From positions 95,722 to 159,721 of the forward strand of contig CACYOO010000001.1 of NCBI GenBank assembly GCA_902776035.1: a DNA stretch of 64,000 bases, in the 5' to 3' direction. The position numbers were made by a program, and so were the translations under genes. The notes beneath the pieces are model-generated. The model did no database searches and had not been told where the DNA came from. It saw only the letters and a program-made list of their open reading frames with translations. Shown here piece by piece: positions 8,623-16,696 of the stretch. Position 1 is the first letter of the stretch, and each line of letters begins with the position of its first letter. The stretch is from an uncultured bacterium (lineage in GTDB: Bacteria; Cyanobacteriota; Vampirovibrionia; Gastranaerophilales; Gastranaerophilaceae).

Positions 8623-8979
8623 CTATTCTTCAGTTTTATTCTCAGTTTCTGCAGCTTGTTCTTCAGCTTTTACTTCAGTTGTTTCTTCAGCTTTAGTTTC
8701 TTCTTGTTGTGCTTCTTCTTTTACTTCTACAACTTCTTTTTCAGCTTTTTTAGCTTTCTTAGTTGTTTTCTTTGCAGCTTTTGTATCTTCTTGCTGATAA
8801 TCTGCTGATTTAATACTTACTGCTTTTCCTTTGTAATATCCACATTCAGTGCATACTGTGTGTGCTAAAACCGTTGCTCCGCAATGAGAACATTTTGTTG
8901 TTGCCGGTTTAATTGCTTTCCAGTGTGAACGTCTTGTAGCTTGTGCTTTTGCACCTGTTCTTTTCTTTGGTACTGCCAT
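8623..8979 (-). CDS. rpmF: Ribosomal protein L32 with a long charged C-terminal extension
   Basis: The first 57 residues are a normal bL32, a small protein of the large ribosomal subunit. They start MAVPKKRTGAKAQATRRSHW and carry a complete zinc ribbon (C30, C33, C43, C46). The protein then continues for about 60 more residues, while most L32 proteins end near residue 60. The extension is first Lys-rich (about 69-84) and then Glu/Thr/Ala-rich to the end. No frameshift or stop separates the two, so the fusion is real in this sequence. AAGGA precedes the ATG. yceD lies 18 bp upstream and plsX 24 bp downstream. Confidence 0.93.
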   Translation of the reverse strand: MAVPKKRTGAKAQATRRSHWKAIKPATTKCSHCGATVLAHTVCTECGYYKGKAVSIKSADYQQEDTKAAKKTTKKAKKAEKEVVEVKEEAQQEETKAEETTEVKAEEQAAETENKTEE

Positions 8980-8997
8980 TTTTCTTTTTCCTTTTTA

Positions 8998-9507
8998 TTA
9001 TTTGTTATTACCGATTTTTATATTTTTAAAAATTTGCATTCTGGGATCTTCTTCTACAAATTCTTCATCTGTTTGAAACTTTCCCTTACTACAATTTATA
9101 CCACAAACTTTTTTATTTGGTATATTTAATATTACAGATTGATACAATAAATCATAAATATCTATTTTATCATCTCCGTTTAAATCATTTACAAATTGTG
9201 TGCTTTTTAACTCTGTTTCAGCTCCGTATTCTTCTTTCAAAGAATTTTTTGCAAACATTTCATCTATTTCTTCATGCATATCATATTGATATTCTTTAAG
9301 ACATAAATCACAAACAAGAACAAGCTTTGCATTAAATGTTCCTGTTATTTTTATAAATTCACCGAGAGATTTTATATTTAAATTTGCTTTTACAGGTTCA
9401 TTGGATGGTATATCCTCAATTATTCCATCAAAAGAAAAATCTAAACTCCCATTTGGTGCGTTTTCTATGTCTTCTATTGTAATAATATTTTTATTGATAT
9501 TGTTCAT
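8998..9507 (-). CDS. YceD/DUF177 family protein
   Basis: Belongs to the DUF177 family, which is commonly encoded next to rpmF and is linked to 23S rRNA processing or accumulation in other organisms. Visible family features are the central LVLVCDLCLKEY segment with a CxxC pair and, further on, CGINCSKGK with two more cysteines, a likely metal site. I chose the ATG at 9507 (MNNINKN). A frame-consistent TTG at 9519 exists but lies only 1 nt after the GGA of the Shine-Dalgarno-like sequence. Either start overlaps the 3' end of the 81-aa gene. The product would be 169 aa. Confidence 0.85.
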   Translation of the reverse strand: MNNINKNIITIEDIENAPNGSLDFSFDGIIEDIPSNEPVKANLNIKSLGEFIKITGTFNAKLVLVCDLCLKEYQYDMHEEIDEMFAKNSLKEEYGAETELKSTQFVNDLNGDDKIDIYDLLYQSVILNIPNKKVCGINCSKGKFQTDEEFVEEDPRMQIFKNIKIGNNK

Positions 9508-9736
9508 CTTGCATTGCAAGTCCTTTTATTTGATTTGAAATCACACATAATCTTTTTATAGGACCTGTTGCTGTCTTATCAACTAAAACAGGTGTTGCTG
9601 ATTTCATAGCTTGTTTTAATTCATCAAATGCTTGCTGCGGATTTTCAAAATATAAAACTACAGGATTTGGTGAATCTTTCAAAAATACATAAATACCTGT
9701 TCTGATTTTTACTTGTTGTGCAAATTGTTGTGCCAT
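9491..9736 (-). CDS. Conserved-looking hypothetical protein, 81 aa
   Basis: I do not recognise the family. The 81 residues contain no cysteine cluster except C69, no membrane segment and no signal peptide. Predicted pattern: strand (IRTGIYVFL), strand (PVVLYFE), helix (QQAFDELKQAMKSA), strand (PVLVD), strand (RLCVISNQIKGLAM), a compact alpha/beta unit. AAAGG precedes the ATG. Its stop lies inside the start region of yceD, so the two are probably translationally coupled. Its place between tpiA and yceD-rpmF suggests a housekeeping role, but that is context only. Confidence 0.7.
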   Translation of the reverse strand: MAQQFAQQVKIRTGIYVFLKDSPNPVVLYFENPQQAFDELKQAMKSATPVLVDKTATGPIKRLCVISNQIKGLAMQDEQYQ

Positions 9737-9768
9737 AACATTACCTTTCTTATAATTTATTTTAATTA

Positions 9769-9803
9769 AGAGATGTCTAAAATTTTTTAGACATCTCTTT
9801 TTA
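9769..9803 (-). terminator. Long perfect hairpin after tpiA
   Basis: A 14-bp perfect stem (AGAGATGTCTAAAA at 9769-9782; complement at 9785-9798). Five T follow on the plus strand. On the minus strand, the relevant one for tpiA, the tract is weaker (TTAATTAAAA). It probably separates tpiA from the ribosomal/fatty-acid run. Confidence 0.65.
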
Positions 9804-9808
9804 GACTA

Positions 9809-10612
9809 TTAAACAAGTTGTTTCATTGTTTTCATTGTATTAGCAATAATTTCATTGAAACTGTCAGCTTTTAATGAAGCTCCGCCTACTAATGCACCAT
9901 CAATATCTGATTGATTCATTTGTTCTTCAATTGTACTTGGTTTTACAGAACCACCGTATAAAATTCTTATTTCTTCAGATGCCTTAGAACCTGCAACATC
10001 TTTTACAACATTTCTAATCATAGAAATAACTCTGTTTGCTTCAATTGAATCACAAGTTTTGCCTGTTCCTATTGCCCAAATTGGTTCATAAGCAATAACT
10101 GATTTTGCAACATCTTCAGATGAAATATCTTTTAATGCAGCTCTTATTTGTGTTGCAATATGTTCATCTGTTACACCTGCTTCACGTTGTTCAAGAGTTT
10201 CTCCACAGCAAATAATTGGTAACAAACCACCTGCAAGAATTGCTTTTGCTTTTTTATTAATCATTTCATCTGTTTCAGAGAAATATTGACGTCTTTCTGA
10301 GTGTCCTATTATAACATAATCACAGCCGGCATCTTTAGCCATTTCTACTGAAATTTCACCTGTATATGCCCCTGAATTTTCCCAATGACAATTTTGACAT
10401 GCAACTGATATTTTGTTGCCGCCGCATCCGCAATCACATTTTACAGATTCAACTGCTGATAATGATGTAAATGTAGGTGCAATTATAATTGTTGGAAGTT
10501 CCGGTGCTTTATAATCTTTTACATAGTCTTTAATACCTTCCAATAAATCTTTAGCTTGAGCTTTTAATAAATTCATTTTCCAATTACCTGCAATAATAGG
10601 TTTTCTTGACAT
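9809..10612 (-). CDS. tpiA: Triose-phosphate isomerase with a cysteine-rich insertion
   Basis: Interconverts dihydroxyacetone phosphate and glyceraldehyde 3-phosphate. All catalytic residues are present: K12 (GNWKMN), H104 (GHSERR) and E176 (YEPIWAIGTG), plus the phosphate loop YGGSVKP. The length of 267 aa is longer than the usual 250 because of an insertion near residues 57-66 with the pattern C59-x-C61-x-C63. Nearby C72 and C75 fall where many TIMs have AQNVHW or AQNMHW. The insertion lies near the dimer-interface side of the barrel and could bind metal or sense redox state; this is inference. GGAG precedes the ATG. A promoter lies at 10650-10678 and a hairpin follows the gene. Confidence 0.96.
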   Translation of the reverse strand: MSRKPIIAGNWKMNLLKAQAKDLLEGIKDYVKDYKAPELPTIIIAPTFTSLSAVESVKCDCGCGGNKISVACQNCHWENSGAYTGEISVEMAKDAGCDYVIIGHSERRQYFSETDEMINKKAKAILAGGLLPIICCGETLEQREAGVTDEHIATQIRAALKDISSEDVAKSVIAYEPIWAIGTGKTCDSIEANRVISMIRNVVKDVAGSKASEEIRILYGGSVKPSTIEEQMNQSDIDGALVGGASLKADSFNEIIANTMKTMKQLV

Positions 10613-10649
10613 TTTTCTCTCCTTTTTATATCTACTCTATACACAAGCT

Positions 10650-10678
10650 ATTTTAAAATAAAAATATTATCATATCAA
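10650..10678 (-). promoter_or_regulatory. tpiA promoter
   Basis: On the minus strand, TTGATA (10678-10673) and TAAAAT (10655-10650) are 17 bp apart. The predicted start near 10643 gives a leader of about 30 nt. Confidence 0.55.
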
Positions 10679-10703
10679 GTTGTCAATAAAAATTATAATA
10701 TTT

Positions 10704-11399
10704 TTATAAATTTAATTTATATCCACCACCGTATATTGTTTCTATATATTTTTTATCATTTGATATTTTATTAATTTTAGTTCTCAAATGTCTTATATGA
10801 ACTCGTATCGTTTCAACATCATCATCAGGAGCATATCCCCATACTTCTTTTAATAATTTGGCTGATGAAACCATGTTTCCATGATTTTGAAATAATATAT
10901 TAAATATATCGAATTCAATAGGTGTAAGTTTTGCAACTCTGTCTTCAATTTGAACGGAATATTGTTCAGGTAATAGTGTAACTTCTCCTATAGTTAAAAG
11001 CTCTTTTGTAGCCATTGATTCAGGTAATTGACGGGTGCGTTTAAGCAGTGCTTTAACACGCATTTTTAATTCTTCCATTTCAAACGGCTTAACTAAATAA
11101 TCATCAACACCTATATTAAAGCCCTTGCTTTTATCTTGTATATCTGATAATGCTGTCAGCATTAGTATTGGAACATTCTTTATATTCTCATTCTGTCTGA
11201 TTCTTTGTGCTACCGTATACCCATCTACATTTGGCATCATAACATCTAATACAACTAATGAAGGTAATTCCTGCTTTGCTAATGCAAAGCCGCTTATACC
11301 GTCATAAGCTTGTATAACATTATAACCGCTTAATTGAAGGTTAACTTTAATTAACTCATTTATTGCTTTATCATCATCAATTACAAGTATTTTATTCAT
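10704..11399 (-). CDS. OmpR/PhoB-family response regulator (no partner kinase nearby)
   Basis: A two-domain transcription factor of 231 aa. The receiver domain has the acidic pocket D8-D10, phosphoacceptor D52 (LDVMMP), T82 and K104 (LVKPFE). The winged-helix DNA-binding domain, about 130-231, ends with the typical VHIRHLRTKI and GGGYKL motifs. I start it at the ATG at 11399 (MNKILVIDDD); an in-frame TTG at 11432 would add an unlikely hydrophobic leader. The chosen ATG lacks a Shine-Dalgarno sequence but has TATATT exactly 6 nt upstream (11411-11406), suggesting a leaderless mRNA. No histidine kinase gene is in the window. The architecture resembles cyanobacterial RpaA/RpaB-type regulators, but I cannot assign one. 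Confidence 0.9.
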   Translation of the reverse strand: MNKILVIDDDKAINELIKVNLQLSGYNVIQAYDGISGFALAKQELPSLVVLDVMMPNVDGYTVAQRIRQNENIKNVPILMLTALSDIQDKSKGFNIGVDDYLVKPFEMEELKMRVKALLKRTRQLPESMATKELLTIGEVTLLPEQYSVQIEDRVAKLTPIEFDIFNILFQNHGNMVSSAKLLKEVWGYAPDDDVETIRVHIRHLRTKINKISNDKKYIETIYGGGYKLNL

Positions 11400-11610
11400 A
11401 CTATAAATATACAATAAAACTGTGAAATACAAAACTGTTAAATTTTGTTAAAAAAAAAATCTATTTTTATTGTCTGTTTAGTCAATAAATACAATGATTT
11501 TTTGAAAATGTAAAAAAAACACTTAAAAAATAAAAAAAATAAATGTTATTTTTTTTATTTTGTTGTAATATTTTACTTGAACTCAAGAAAAAATAAAGGG
11601 GGTAAACTAA

Positions 11611-12075
11611 TTGACAACAACTTCAACATTTTCAGCTATAAAAGAAGACGGAACAAAAACAATGCATTTAGGTAGGCATGTGTTAGCTGAATTTTTTGAA
11701 TGCGATTCAAATGTATTAAATAGCTTAGAAAAAATTGAGAAATTAATGGTTGATGCAGCACTTGAATGTGGAGCAACTGTTGTTCAAAAGTGTTTTCATG
11801 CATTTAATCCGTATGGTATTAGCGGTGTTGTTATTATTGCAGAAAGCCATTTCGCTATTCATACTTGGCCGGAATTAGGATATGCTGCTGTTGATTTATT
11901 TACTTGTGGTGATAAATGTGATCCAAAAGTTTCTTATGAGTTTTTAAGAAAAGCTTTTTATTCAAAAAATGCATCTTATACTGAATTAAATCGTGGTATT
12001 TTAGATGAAACTGATATGAAAGTTTTAGAAGTTCCGTTTAAAGTCGGTGTTCAAGAAATTTCTAATAACTTATAG
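11611..12075 (+). CDS. speD: S-adenosylmethionine decarboxylase proenzyme
   Basis: Makes decarboxylated AdoMet, the aminopropyl donor for spermidine. The proenzyme cleaves itself before Ser79 in AESHFAIHTWPE, and this serine becomes the pyruvoyl cofactor. C99 (FTCGD) is the conserved catalytic cysteine. I chose the TTG at 11611 because AAGGGGG stands 8 nt before it; the first ATG (11662) has no ribosome site, although it would give a family-like MHLGRH start. The length is 154 aa with the longer leader. The gatD-like gene begins 2 nt after the stop. mtnP at 24 kb can recycle the methylthioadenosine that spermidine synthesis produces. Confidence 0.94.
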   Translation: MTTTSTFSAIKEDGTKTMHLGRHVLAEFFECDSNVLNSLEKIEKLMVDAALECGATVVQKCFHAFNPYGISGVVIIAESHFAIHTWPELGYAAVDLFTCGDKCDPKVSYEFLRKAFYSKNASYTELNRGILDETDMKVLEVPFKVGVQEISNNL

Positions 12076-12076
12076 T

Positions 12077-12811
12077 ATGAAAAAAAAATTAACATTATCA
12101 CTTGCTCATTTGTATCCTGAATTGATGAATTTATACGGTGATATGGGCAATATTATTGCGTTCCAAAAAAGATGTGAATGGCATGGTATAAGTTTATTAA
12201 TTGAAAATATAAACACTTCTGAAGATTTAAAATGTCCTCATGATATTTATTTTATTGGTGGAGGTCAAGACAGACAGCAAGTTGATGTTGCGTATGATAT
12301 ACAAAAAATCAAAAACTTATTAATTCAAGAACGTGATAATAATGCGGTATTTCTTTCAATATGCGGGGGGTATCAATTATTTGGACATTATTATAAAGCA
12401 CAAGATGGCAGTATGTTGAAGGGAATTGATTTGCTTGATGCATATACTGTTGCCGGAAAAAAACGTTTTATTGGTAATGTAACGGCTAAAATAGATTATT
12501 TATCTCCTAATACGCTTGTTGGTTTTGAAAATCATAGCGGATTAACATATCTTCAAGGTGAAACGAAGCCAATTTCTCAAGTTATTGTTGGACATGGAAA
12601 TAATGGGGAAGACAAAACTGAAGGTGCAAGGTATAAAAATGTATTTGGCACATATTTACATGGTTCATTTCTACCTAAAAATCCACATTTTACTGATTAT
12701 CTGATTAAATTGGCATTAGAGAAAAAATACAATGATAAATTTAATCTTGATATAATTGATGATACTATTGAATTAAATACACATAAAAAATTAGTTAATA
12801 AAGCTTATTAA
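12077..12811 (+). CDS. gatD: GatD-like (CobB/CobQ-type) class I glutamine amidotransferase
   Basis: Resembles GatD, the glutaminase that with MurT amidates the D-glutamate of lipid II. The N-terminal LAHLYPELMNLYGDMGN pattern is typical. The nucleophile is C96 in LSICGGYQLFG, and the catalytic histidine is H195 in GTYLHGSFL. The length is 244 aa. I start at the ATG at 12077; a longer GTG start would lie inside speD. No murT is adjacent in either direction, which is unusual because the two are normally neighbours. It directly follows speD (1-nt gap), so translation may be coupled. A related cobyric-acid-type amidotransferase role is possible but the family motifs favour GatD. Confidence 0.8.
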   Translation: MKKKLTLSLAHLYPELMNLYGDMGNIIAFQKRCEWHGISLLIENINTSEDLKCPHDIYFIGGGQDRQQVDVAYDIQKIKNLLIQERDNNAVFLSICGGYQLFGHYYKAQDGSMLKGIDLLDAYTVAGKKRFIGNVTAKIDYLSPNTLVGFENHSGLTYLQGETKPISQVIVGHGNNGEDKTEGARYKNVFGTYLHGSFLPKNPHFTDYLIKLALEKKYNDKFNLDIIDDTIELNTHKKLVNKAY

Positions 12812-12849
12812 AATGAATTTTTTATTTTAAATTATGATAGAATTTTTTT

Positions 12850-13866
12850 ATGAATAAACATAAAATTTTAGCTTTATCTGTAACTGTATTATTTCTTGTA
12901 TTAATTTTTTACAAGATTGATTGGTTAAAATTGCTTGAAACTTTTAAAACTTTCAACTTTAAGTATTTATGGATAATTGCTCCATTGTATTATTTAACAT
13001 TATATCTTAGAGGCATACGTTGGAAAGCTCTTTTAATGGATGATAAAAAATATTCGTCTTACCATTTGGGAGCGGTTTTTACTGTTGGCAGTATGCTTAA
13101 CATATTTCTTCCTGCAAGGGCTGGTGATATATATAGAGCATATTATTTGGGTGAAAATAAAAATGAAAGCAAAATGAAAATTTTTGGTTCTATAATTTTA
13201 GAAAGAACTGAGGATGGGATTAGTGTATTTTTAATTTTACTCACTGCAATACTATTTTACTGTAAAAATAATCCTGTTATAACAGGATTAGCATATACAA
13301 TAGGGTTTATTTTTATAGGCAGTATGCTGGCGTTTTATTTAATTTTTAAATTTAATAAAATAAATGAAATATGTAATTATTTTATTAAAATCTCTGATAA
13401 ATTGAAGTTGACTTCTATTTCGCATTTAATTGAAAACCTAAAAAAACATGCAATATCTTTTATGGATGGATTTGGAGTATTGGATAATTTTTGGCTTACC
13501 GCAAAATCGGCAATACTCAGTATAATTTTATGGGGGATAGAATGTTATGTTGCATATTTAATTATATCAAGTTTTAATTTAAATCTGCCATTTTCATCTG
13601 CATTATTTGTATTAAGTTTGATTTCATTTTCAACAATGCTGCCATCTACATCTGTATTTTTAGGTCCTTATCAATATGCATATATTATTGCATTAAGTAT
13701 ATATGGAATTGATAAATCAACAACACTTGCTATTTCAACTGTACATCAAACTATATTAATGCTTTTATTGACATTTGTAGGTTTATATTATCTTATTAAA
13801 TTTAATTTTTCATTAAAGCAAATAAAAGAAATAAAAAGAAAGGAAAAAACTAGTGAACAAAATTAA
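12850..13866 (+). CDS. Lysylphosphatidylglycerol synthase TM region-like (UPF0104) membrane protein
   Basis: A 338-aa polytopic protein with about eight hydrophobic segments. The motifs LRGIRWKALL (near 54-63) and FLPARAGDIYRAYYLG (near 86-101) are characteristic of the flippase-like domain shared by AglD-type proteins and the N-terminal part of MprF. The C-terminal aminoacyl-transfer domain of MprF is absent. The family is thought to move polyprenyl-linked or lipid substrates across the cytoplasmic membrane; the substrate here is unknown. It overlaps the following prepilin gene by 14 nt. No Shine-Dalgarno sequence is visible at its ATG. Confidence 0.8.
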   Translation: MNKHKILALSVTVLFLVLIFYKIDWLKLLETFKTFNFKYLWIIAPLYYLTLYLRGIRWKALLMDDKKYSSYHLGAVFTVGSMLNIFLPARAGDIYRAYYLGENKNESKMKIFGSIILERTEDGISVFLILLTAILFYCKNNPVITGLAYTIGFIFIGSMLAFYLIFKFNKINEICNYFIKISDKLKLTSISHLIENLKKHAISFMDGFGVLDNFWLTAKSAILSIILWGIECYVAYLIISSFNLNLPFSSALFVLSLISFSTMLPSTSVFLGPYQYAYIIALSIYGIDKSTTLAISTVHQTILMLLLTFVGLYYLIKFNFSLKQIKEIKRKEKTSEQN

Positions 13867-14524
13867 TAAAATAGCTGCATTTACACTGGCAGAAGTATTA
13901 CTTGTATTAACAATTATAGGAGTAGTTTCTGTTTTGGTTCTGCCAAGTATTTCAGACAGTTATAAAGAAGACGAAAGTATTGCGAGGTTAAGAAAAATTG
14001 AAAATGATTTGGATTTGGCATATCAAAAATCAGTAACAACTTATGGAGATTATACAACATGGAGTGTAACGGGTGCAAATAGAGTAACTCAACTTACTGA
14101 ATTTTTAAAAGGCAATGCTTGTGGAAATGTTGCATCTACAGCATCATCTTTGCAATGTTTTCCACCTAGCGTTACAATCGGAACAGAAAAAATAAGTGAT
14201 AATACTGAATATTACAAAATGGAACTTGATGACGGTACTTCTGTTGCGATAAAACCGGATGATACAAATGCCAAGTATCTTGTATATGTTGCTCTTTCAG
14301 GTGCTACAGGTGGACATGTAATAGCAAAAGATATTTTTGGGTTTAATATTGATTATGCGAACGGTGTATCTCCTATGGGTGAAGGAAATGATAGGGGGGC
14401 AAACGACGCATATACTGCTGCTCAAACTATTAACGCTACAAATTGGGCGTTTATAAATGGTAATATGGATTATAATAAATGTGCCGATACATTAAATTGG
14501 AAAACTAAAAAAACATGTGATTAG
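13853..14524 (+). CDS. Type II/IV pilin-like protein (prepilin N-terminal signal)
   Basis: The N-terminus has a prepilin peptidase site: a short basic leader ending ...KIAA, then FTLAEVLLVLTIIGVVSVL, with Glu at position +5 of the mature protein. The rest (about 190 aa) is a globular secreted domain with four cysteines near residues 88, 103, 208 and 222, which could form disulfides. It starts at a GTG at 13853, supported by AAAGGA 8-9 nt upstream. No pilus assembly genes are nearby, so it may be a minor pilin or pseudopilin. Its stop overlaps the convergent glycosyltransferase stop by 4 nt (TTAG). Confidence 0.85.
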   Translation: MNKINKIAAFTLAEVLLVLTIIGVVSVLVLPSISDSYKEDESIARLRKIENDLDLAYQKSVTTYGDYTTWSVTGANRVTQLTEFLKGNACGNVASTASSLQCFPPSVTIGTEKISDNTEYYKMELDDGTSVAIKPDDTNAKYLVYVALSGATGGHVIAKDIFGFNIDYANGVSPMGEGNDRGANDAYTAAQTINATNWAFINGNMDYNKCADTLNWKTKKTCD

Positions 14525-15465
14525 TGAATTACATTAAGCATCATTTTTACACAAATTTTTGAGTTATGACGTATTTTTACTATATCATAACAACCGTTTA
14601 CGGCTGTATTGTATGCATTTTGGTTCTGAAGAAAATATTTTATTTTACTTACTAAATCTTCAAAATCTGCATAATATGGCATTTTTCCCTGAAATAATTG
14701 TCCACATTCGGTTCTGTAATCAGAGATTACAAGAGTTTTGCATGCGGCTGCTTGAAAAGTTCTATAATTAAGAGAGGATATGCCCTGAGCATTAATATTA
14801 AAAACTATTTTGGCTTGATTTAAAGCTTTTGCCATATCACATTCGTTATCAATAAAGCCCTTATAAGCTTTTTTAATTAAATCTTTATATTCTGTTCTTT
14901 TTAATGCATCATCATAGTGTTTTTGAATTGCATACCATGAAAAATTCAATTCAGGAAATGTGTGCATTAAATCAATAAATGTATTTAATCTTAAATCAGT
15001 ATCTAATCTGCCTGCAAACATTATATCATCTTTTTTTTCCAGCTTTAAATCCTTGTATATTTCTGTATTAACAAAATGAGGCATATAATAAAGATTATTT
15101 ATATTAGATAGAATTGAGAGTTCCCTATCCCAATAAAAATTGTAATTATTTGGCTCATTTAATTTGGATAAATATTTTTCCCATAGTTCTCCTGCACCGG
15201 AAGTTTTACTTTCTATTACATCTGAAAAATAATTTATTGATGTTAAATGTAAATCATATTTTTGGCTTAAAATAACAGGTGAAAAACCATATCCTACAAT
15301 GTATTTATAATTTGATTTTATATATTGATTAAAGTTTTCGTTTGATAATTCATCAAAAATATCAACAGTGTATCCATTTTGTTTGAAACCGTCAAATATA
15401 CTTGATATAGTTAATCTTCCACCTATACTTGCAGGTAATATTCCTAAAATTTTATTTTCGTCCAT
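14521..15465 (-). CDS. CgeB-like glycosyltransferase
   Basis: A GT-B-type transferase of 314 aa. The C-terminal half has the nucleotide-sugar binding pattern of the Glyco_trans_1_2/CgeB group: INAQGISSLNYRTFQAAAC, followed by a gap and SDYRTECGQLF, then DFEDLVSKIKYFL. An N-terminal Rossmann-like region starts with ILGILPASIGGRL. I start at the ATG at 15465 (MDENKILG); the upstream extension is hydrophobic and not family-like. The sugar and acceptor are unknown. CgeB is a spore-coat protein in Bacillus, but this family is widespread in non-spore-formers and the name does not imply sporulation here. Confidence 0.78.
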   Translation of the reverse strand: MDENKILGILPASIGGRLTISSIFDGFKQNGYTVDIFDELSNENFNQYIKSNYKYIVGYGFSPVILSQKYDLHLTSINYFSDVIESKTSGAGELWEKYLSKLNEPNNYNFYWDRELSILSNINNLYYMPHFVNTEIYKDLKLEKKDDIMFAGRLDTDLRLNTFIDLMHTFPELNFSWYAIQKHYDDALKRTEYKDLIKKAYKGFIDNECDMAKALNQAKIVFNINAQGISSLNYRTFQAAACKTLVISDYRTECGQLFQGKMPYYADFEDLVSKIKYFLQNQNAYNTAVNGCYDIVKIRHNSKICVKMMLNVIH

Positions 15466-15575
15466 AAATTGAATAAAAACATAAATTATAACAACTGTCA
15501 ATTGTATATTAAACAATTGTTTTAACTTTTATTAAAAATTTTTCATTTATAAATTTGAATGTTTTAATATCATGT

Positions 15576-16157
15576 ATGAATTATATATTTTATTTTTTAG
15601 TAATAATTTCGATTATTGCAGGTGCAATTAACGGTAAATTGCAGGATGTTGTAAATGCAATTTTGACAGGTGCGGATGTTTCTGTTAAGGTTGCTTTTTC
15701 TTTAATAGGTATAATGGCATTTTGGTTAGGAATAATGCGAATTGCAGAAAAATCAGGGATAATTAATTTTATTACAAAATTATTAAAACCAATTGCAAAA
15801 TATTTATTTAATGAAGTTCCTCACGATAATAAGGCAATTGGTGATATAGCGATGTGTTTTTCGGCTAATGCATTAGGTCTTACAAATGCTGCAACTCCTA
15901 TTGGTTTAAAAGCAATGGAAGAATTGCAGGAAGTTAATAAAGATAAATCAACAGCTTCAAATGCTATGTGTATGTTTTTAGCAATGAATACTGCAGGATT
16001 TCAGCTTGTACCTGCTACTGTTATTGCTGTTTTAGTCGGAATAGGTTACAAAAATCCGACTGAAATAATTATGCCTACATTAATTGTTACAACAACGGCT
16101 TTTTTAGGTGCTATTATTACGGCTAAGATATTTCAAAAATTATGGAGTGAGCAGTAA
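15576..16157 (+). CDS. spmA: SpmA-like nucleoside-recognition (Gate) domain protein
   Basis: A 193-aa membrane protein with about five helices. It contains the Gate-domain signature SANALGLTNAATPIGLKAM near residues 95-113 and a second MNTAGFQLVPATV stretch. In Bacillus the SpmA/SpmB pair is needed for spore core dehydration, but homologous pairs occur in many non-sporulating bacteria and probably form a transporter of unknown substrate. I start at the ATG at 15576 (MNYIFYFLV), matching family N-termini; a TTG at 15555 would add seven residues without a ribosome site. Its stop overlaps the spmB start (TAATG). Confidence 0.85.
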   Translation: MNYIFYFLVIISIIAGAINGKLQDVVNAILTGADVSVKVAFSLIGIMAFWLGIMRIAEKSGIINFITKLLKPIAKYLFNEVPHDNKAIGDIAMCFSANALGLTNAATPIGLKAMEELQEVNKDKSTASNAMCMFLAMNTAGFQLVPATVIAVLVGIGYKNPTEIIMPTLIVTTTAFLGAIITAKIFQKLWSEQ

Positions 16158-16696
16158 TGACATTCCAGAATTTTATTAATTTAATTTCACTTTGGACTTT
16201 ACCAATTATAATTTTAATAATTTTAACGGTTGCTGTATGTAAAAAAGTTCATGTTTATGAGGAATTTACTGAGGGTGCAAAAGACGGGTTTAAGGTTGCA
16301 ATTAATATAATACCTTATTTAGTAGCGATTATGGTTGCAATATCTATGCTTAGAGCTTCCGGTCTAATTGATATGTGTGAACATTTAATGTCGGGAATTT
16401 TGAATAAATTATCCATTCCGGCAGATGTTATACCGTTAATGATAGTACGTTCATTATCCGGTTCTGCTGCTTTAGGTGTATTTTCGGATATTGCTAATAA
16501 TTTTGGTCCTGATAGTTATGCAACAAAACTTGCGGCATTAATAGTAGGCAGTTCTGAAACTACATTTTATGTTTTGGCTGTGTATTTTGGCTCTGTAAAA
16601 ATATCTAAAGTAAGATATGCAATGCTTACAGGTATTATTGCTGATATTATTGGTATTGTGGCAGCAATTGCTGTTGCGAGAATGTTTTTCCTGTAG
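16157..16696 (+). CDS. spmB: SpmB-like nucleoside-recognition (Gate) domain protein
   Basis: The partner of SpmA, with 179 aa and about five membrane helices. Typical family sequence includes YEEFTEGAKDGFKVAI near residue 33, IPYLVAIMVAISMLRASG, and the Gate motif RSLSGSAALGVFSD, then GSSETTFYVLAVYFG near the end. It shares one base with the spmA stop codon, so the two are translated together and presumably form one complex in the cytoplasmic membrane. Its 3' end overlaps the convergent zinc-ribbon gene by 50 nt. Confidence 0.87.
   Translation: MTFQNFINLISLWTLPIIILIILTVAVCKKVHVYEEFTEGAKDGFKVAINIIPYLVAIMVAISMLRASGLIDMCEHLMSGILNKLSIPADVIPLMIVRSLSGSAALGVFSDIANNFGPDSYATKLAALIVGSSETTFYVLAVYFGSVKISKVRYAMLTGIIADIIGIVAAIAVARMFFL

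Noticed and set aside
8482..8808. 108-aa plus-strand ORF rich in Phe, Ser and Cys
   Set aside because: It is antisense to plsX and the Glu/Lys-rich tail of rpmF; its composition is just the complement of those codons.
8998..9519. TTG start at 9519 for yceD
   Set aside because: The TTG is only 1 nt after the GGA; the ATG at 9507 is preferred, though spacing there is long, so this remains uncertain.
14521..16696. Sporulation gene cluster (SpmA, SpmB, CgeB-like)
   Set aside because: These families occur widely outside spore-formers and no other sporulation gene is in the window.
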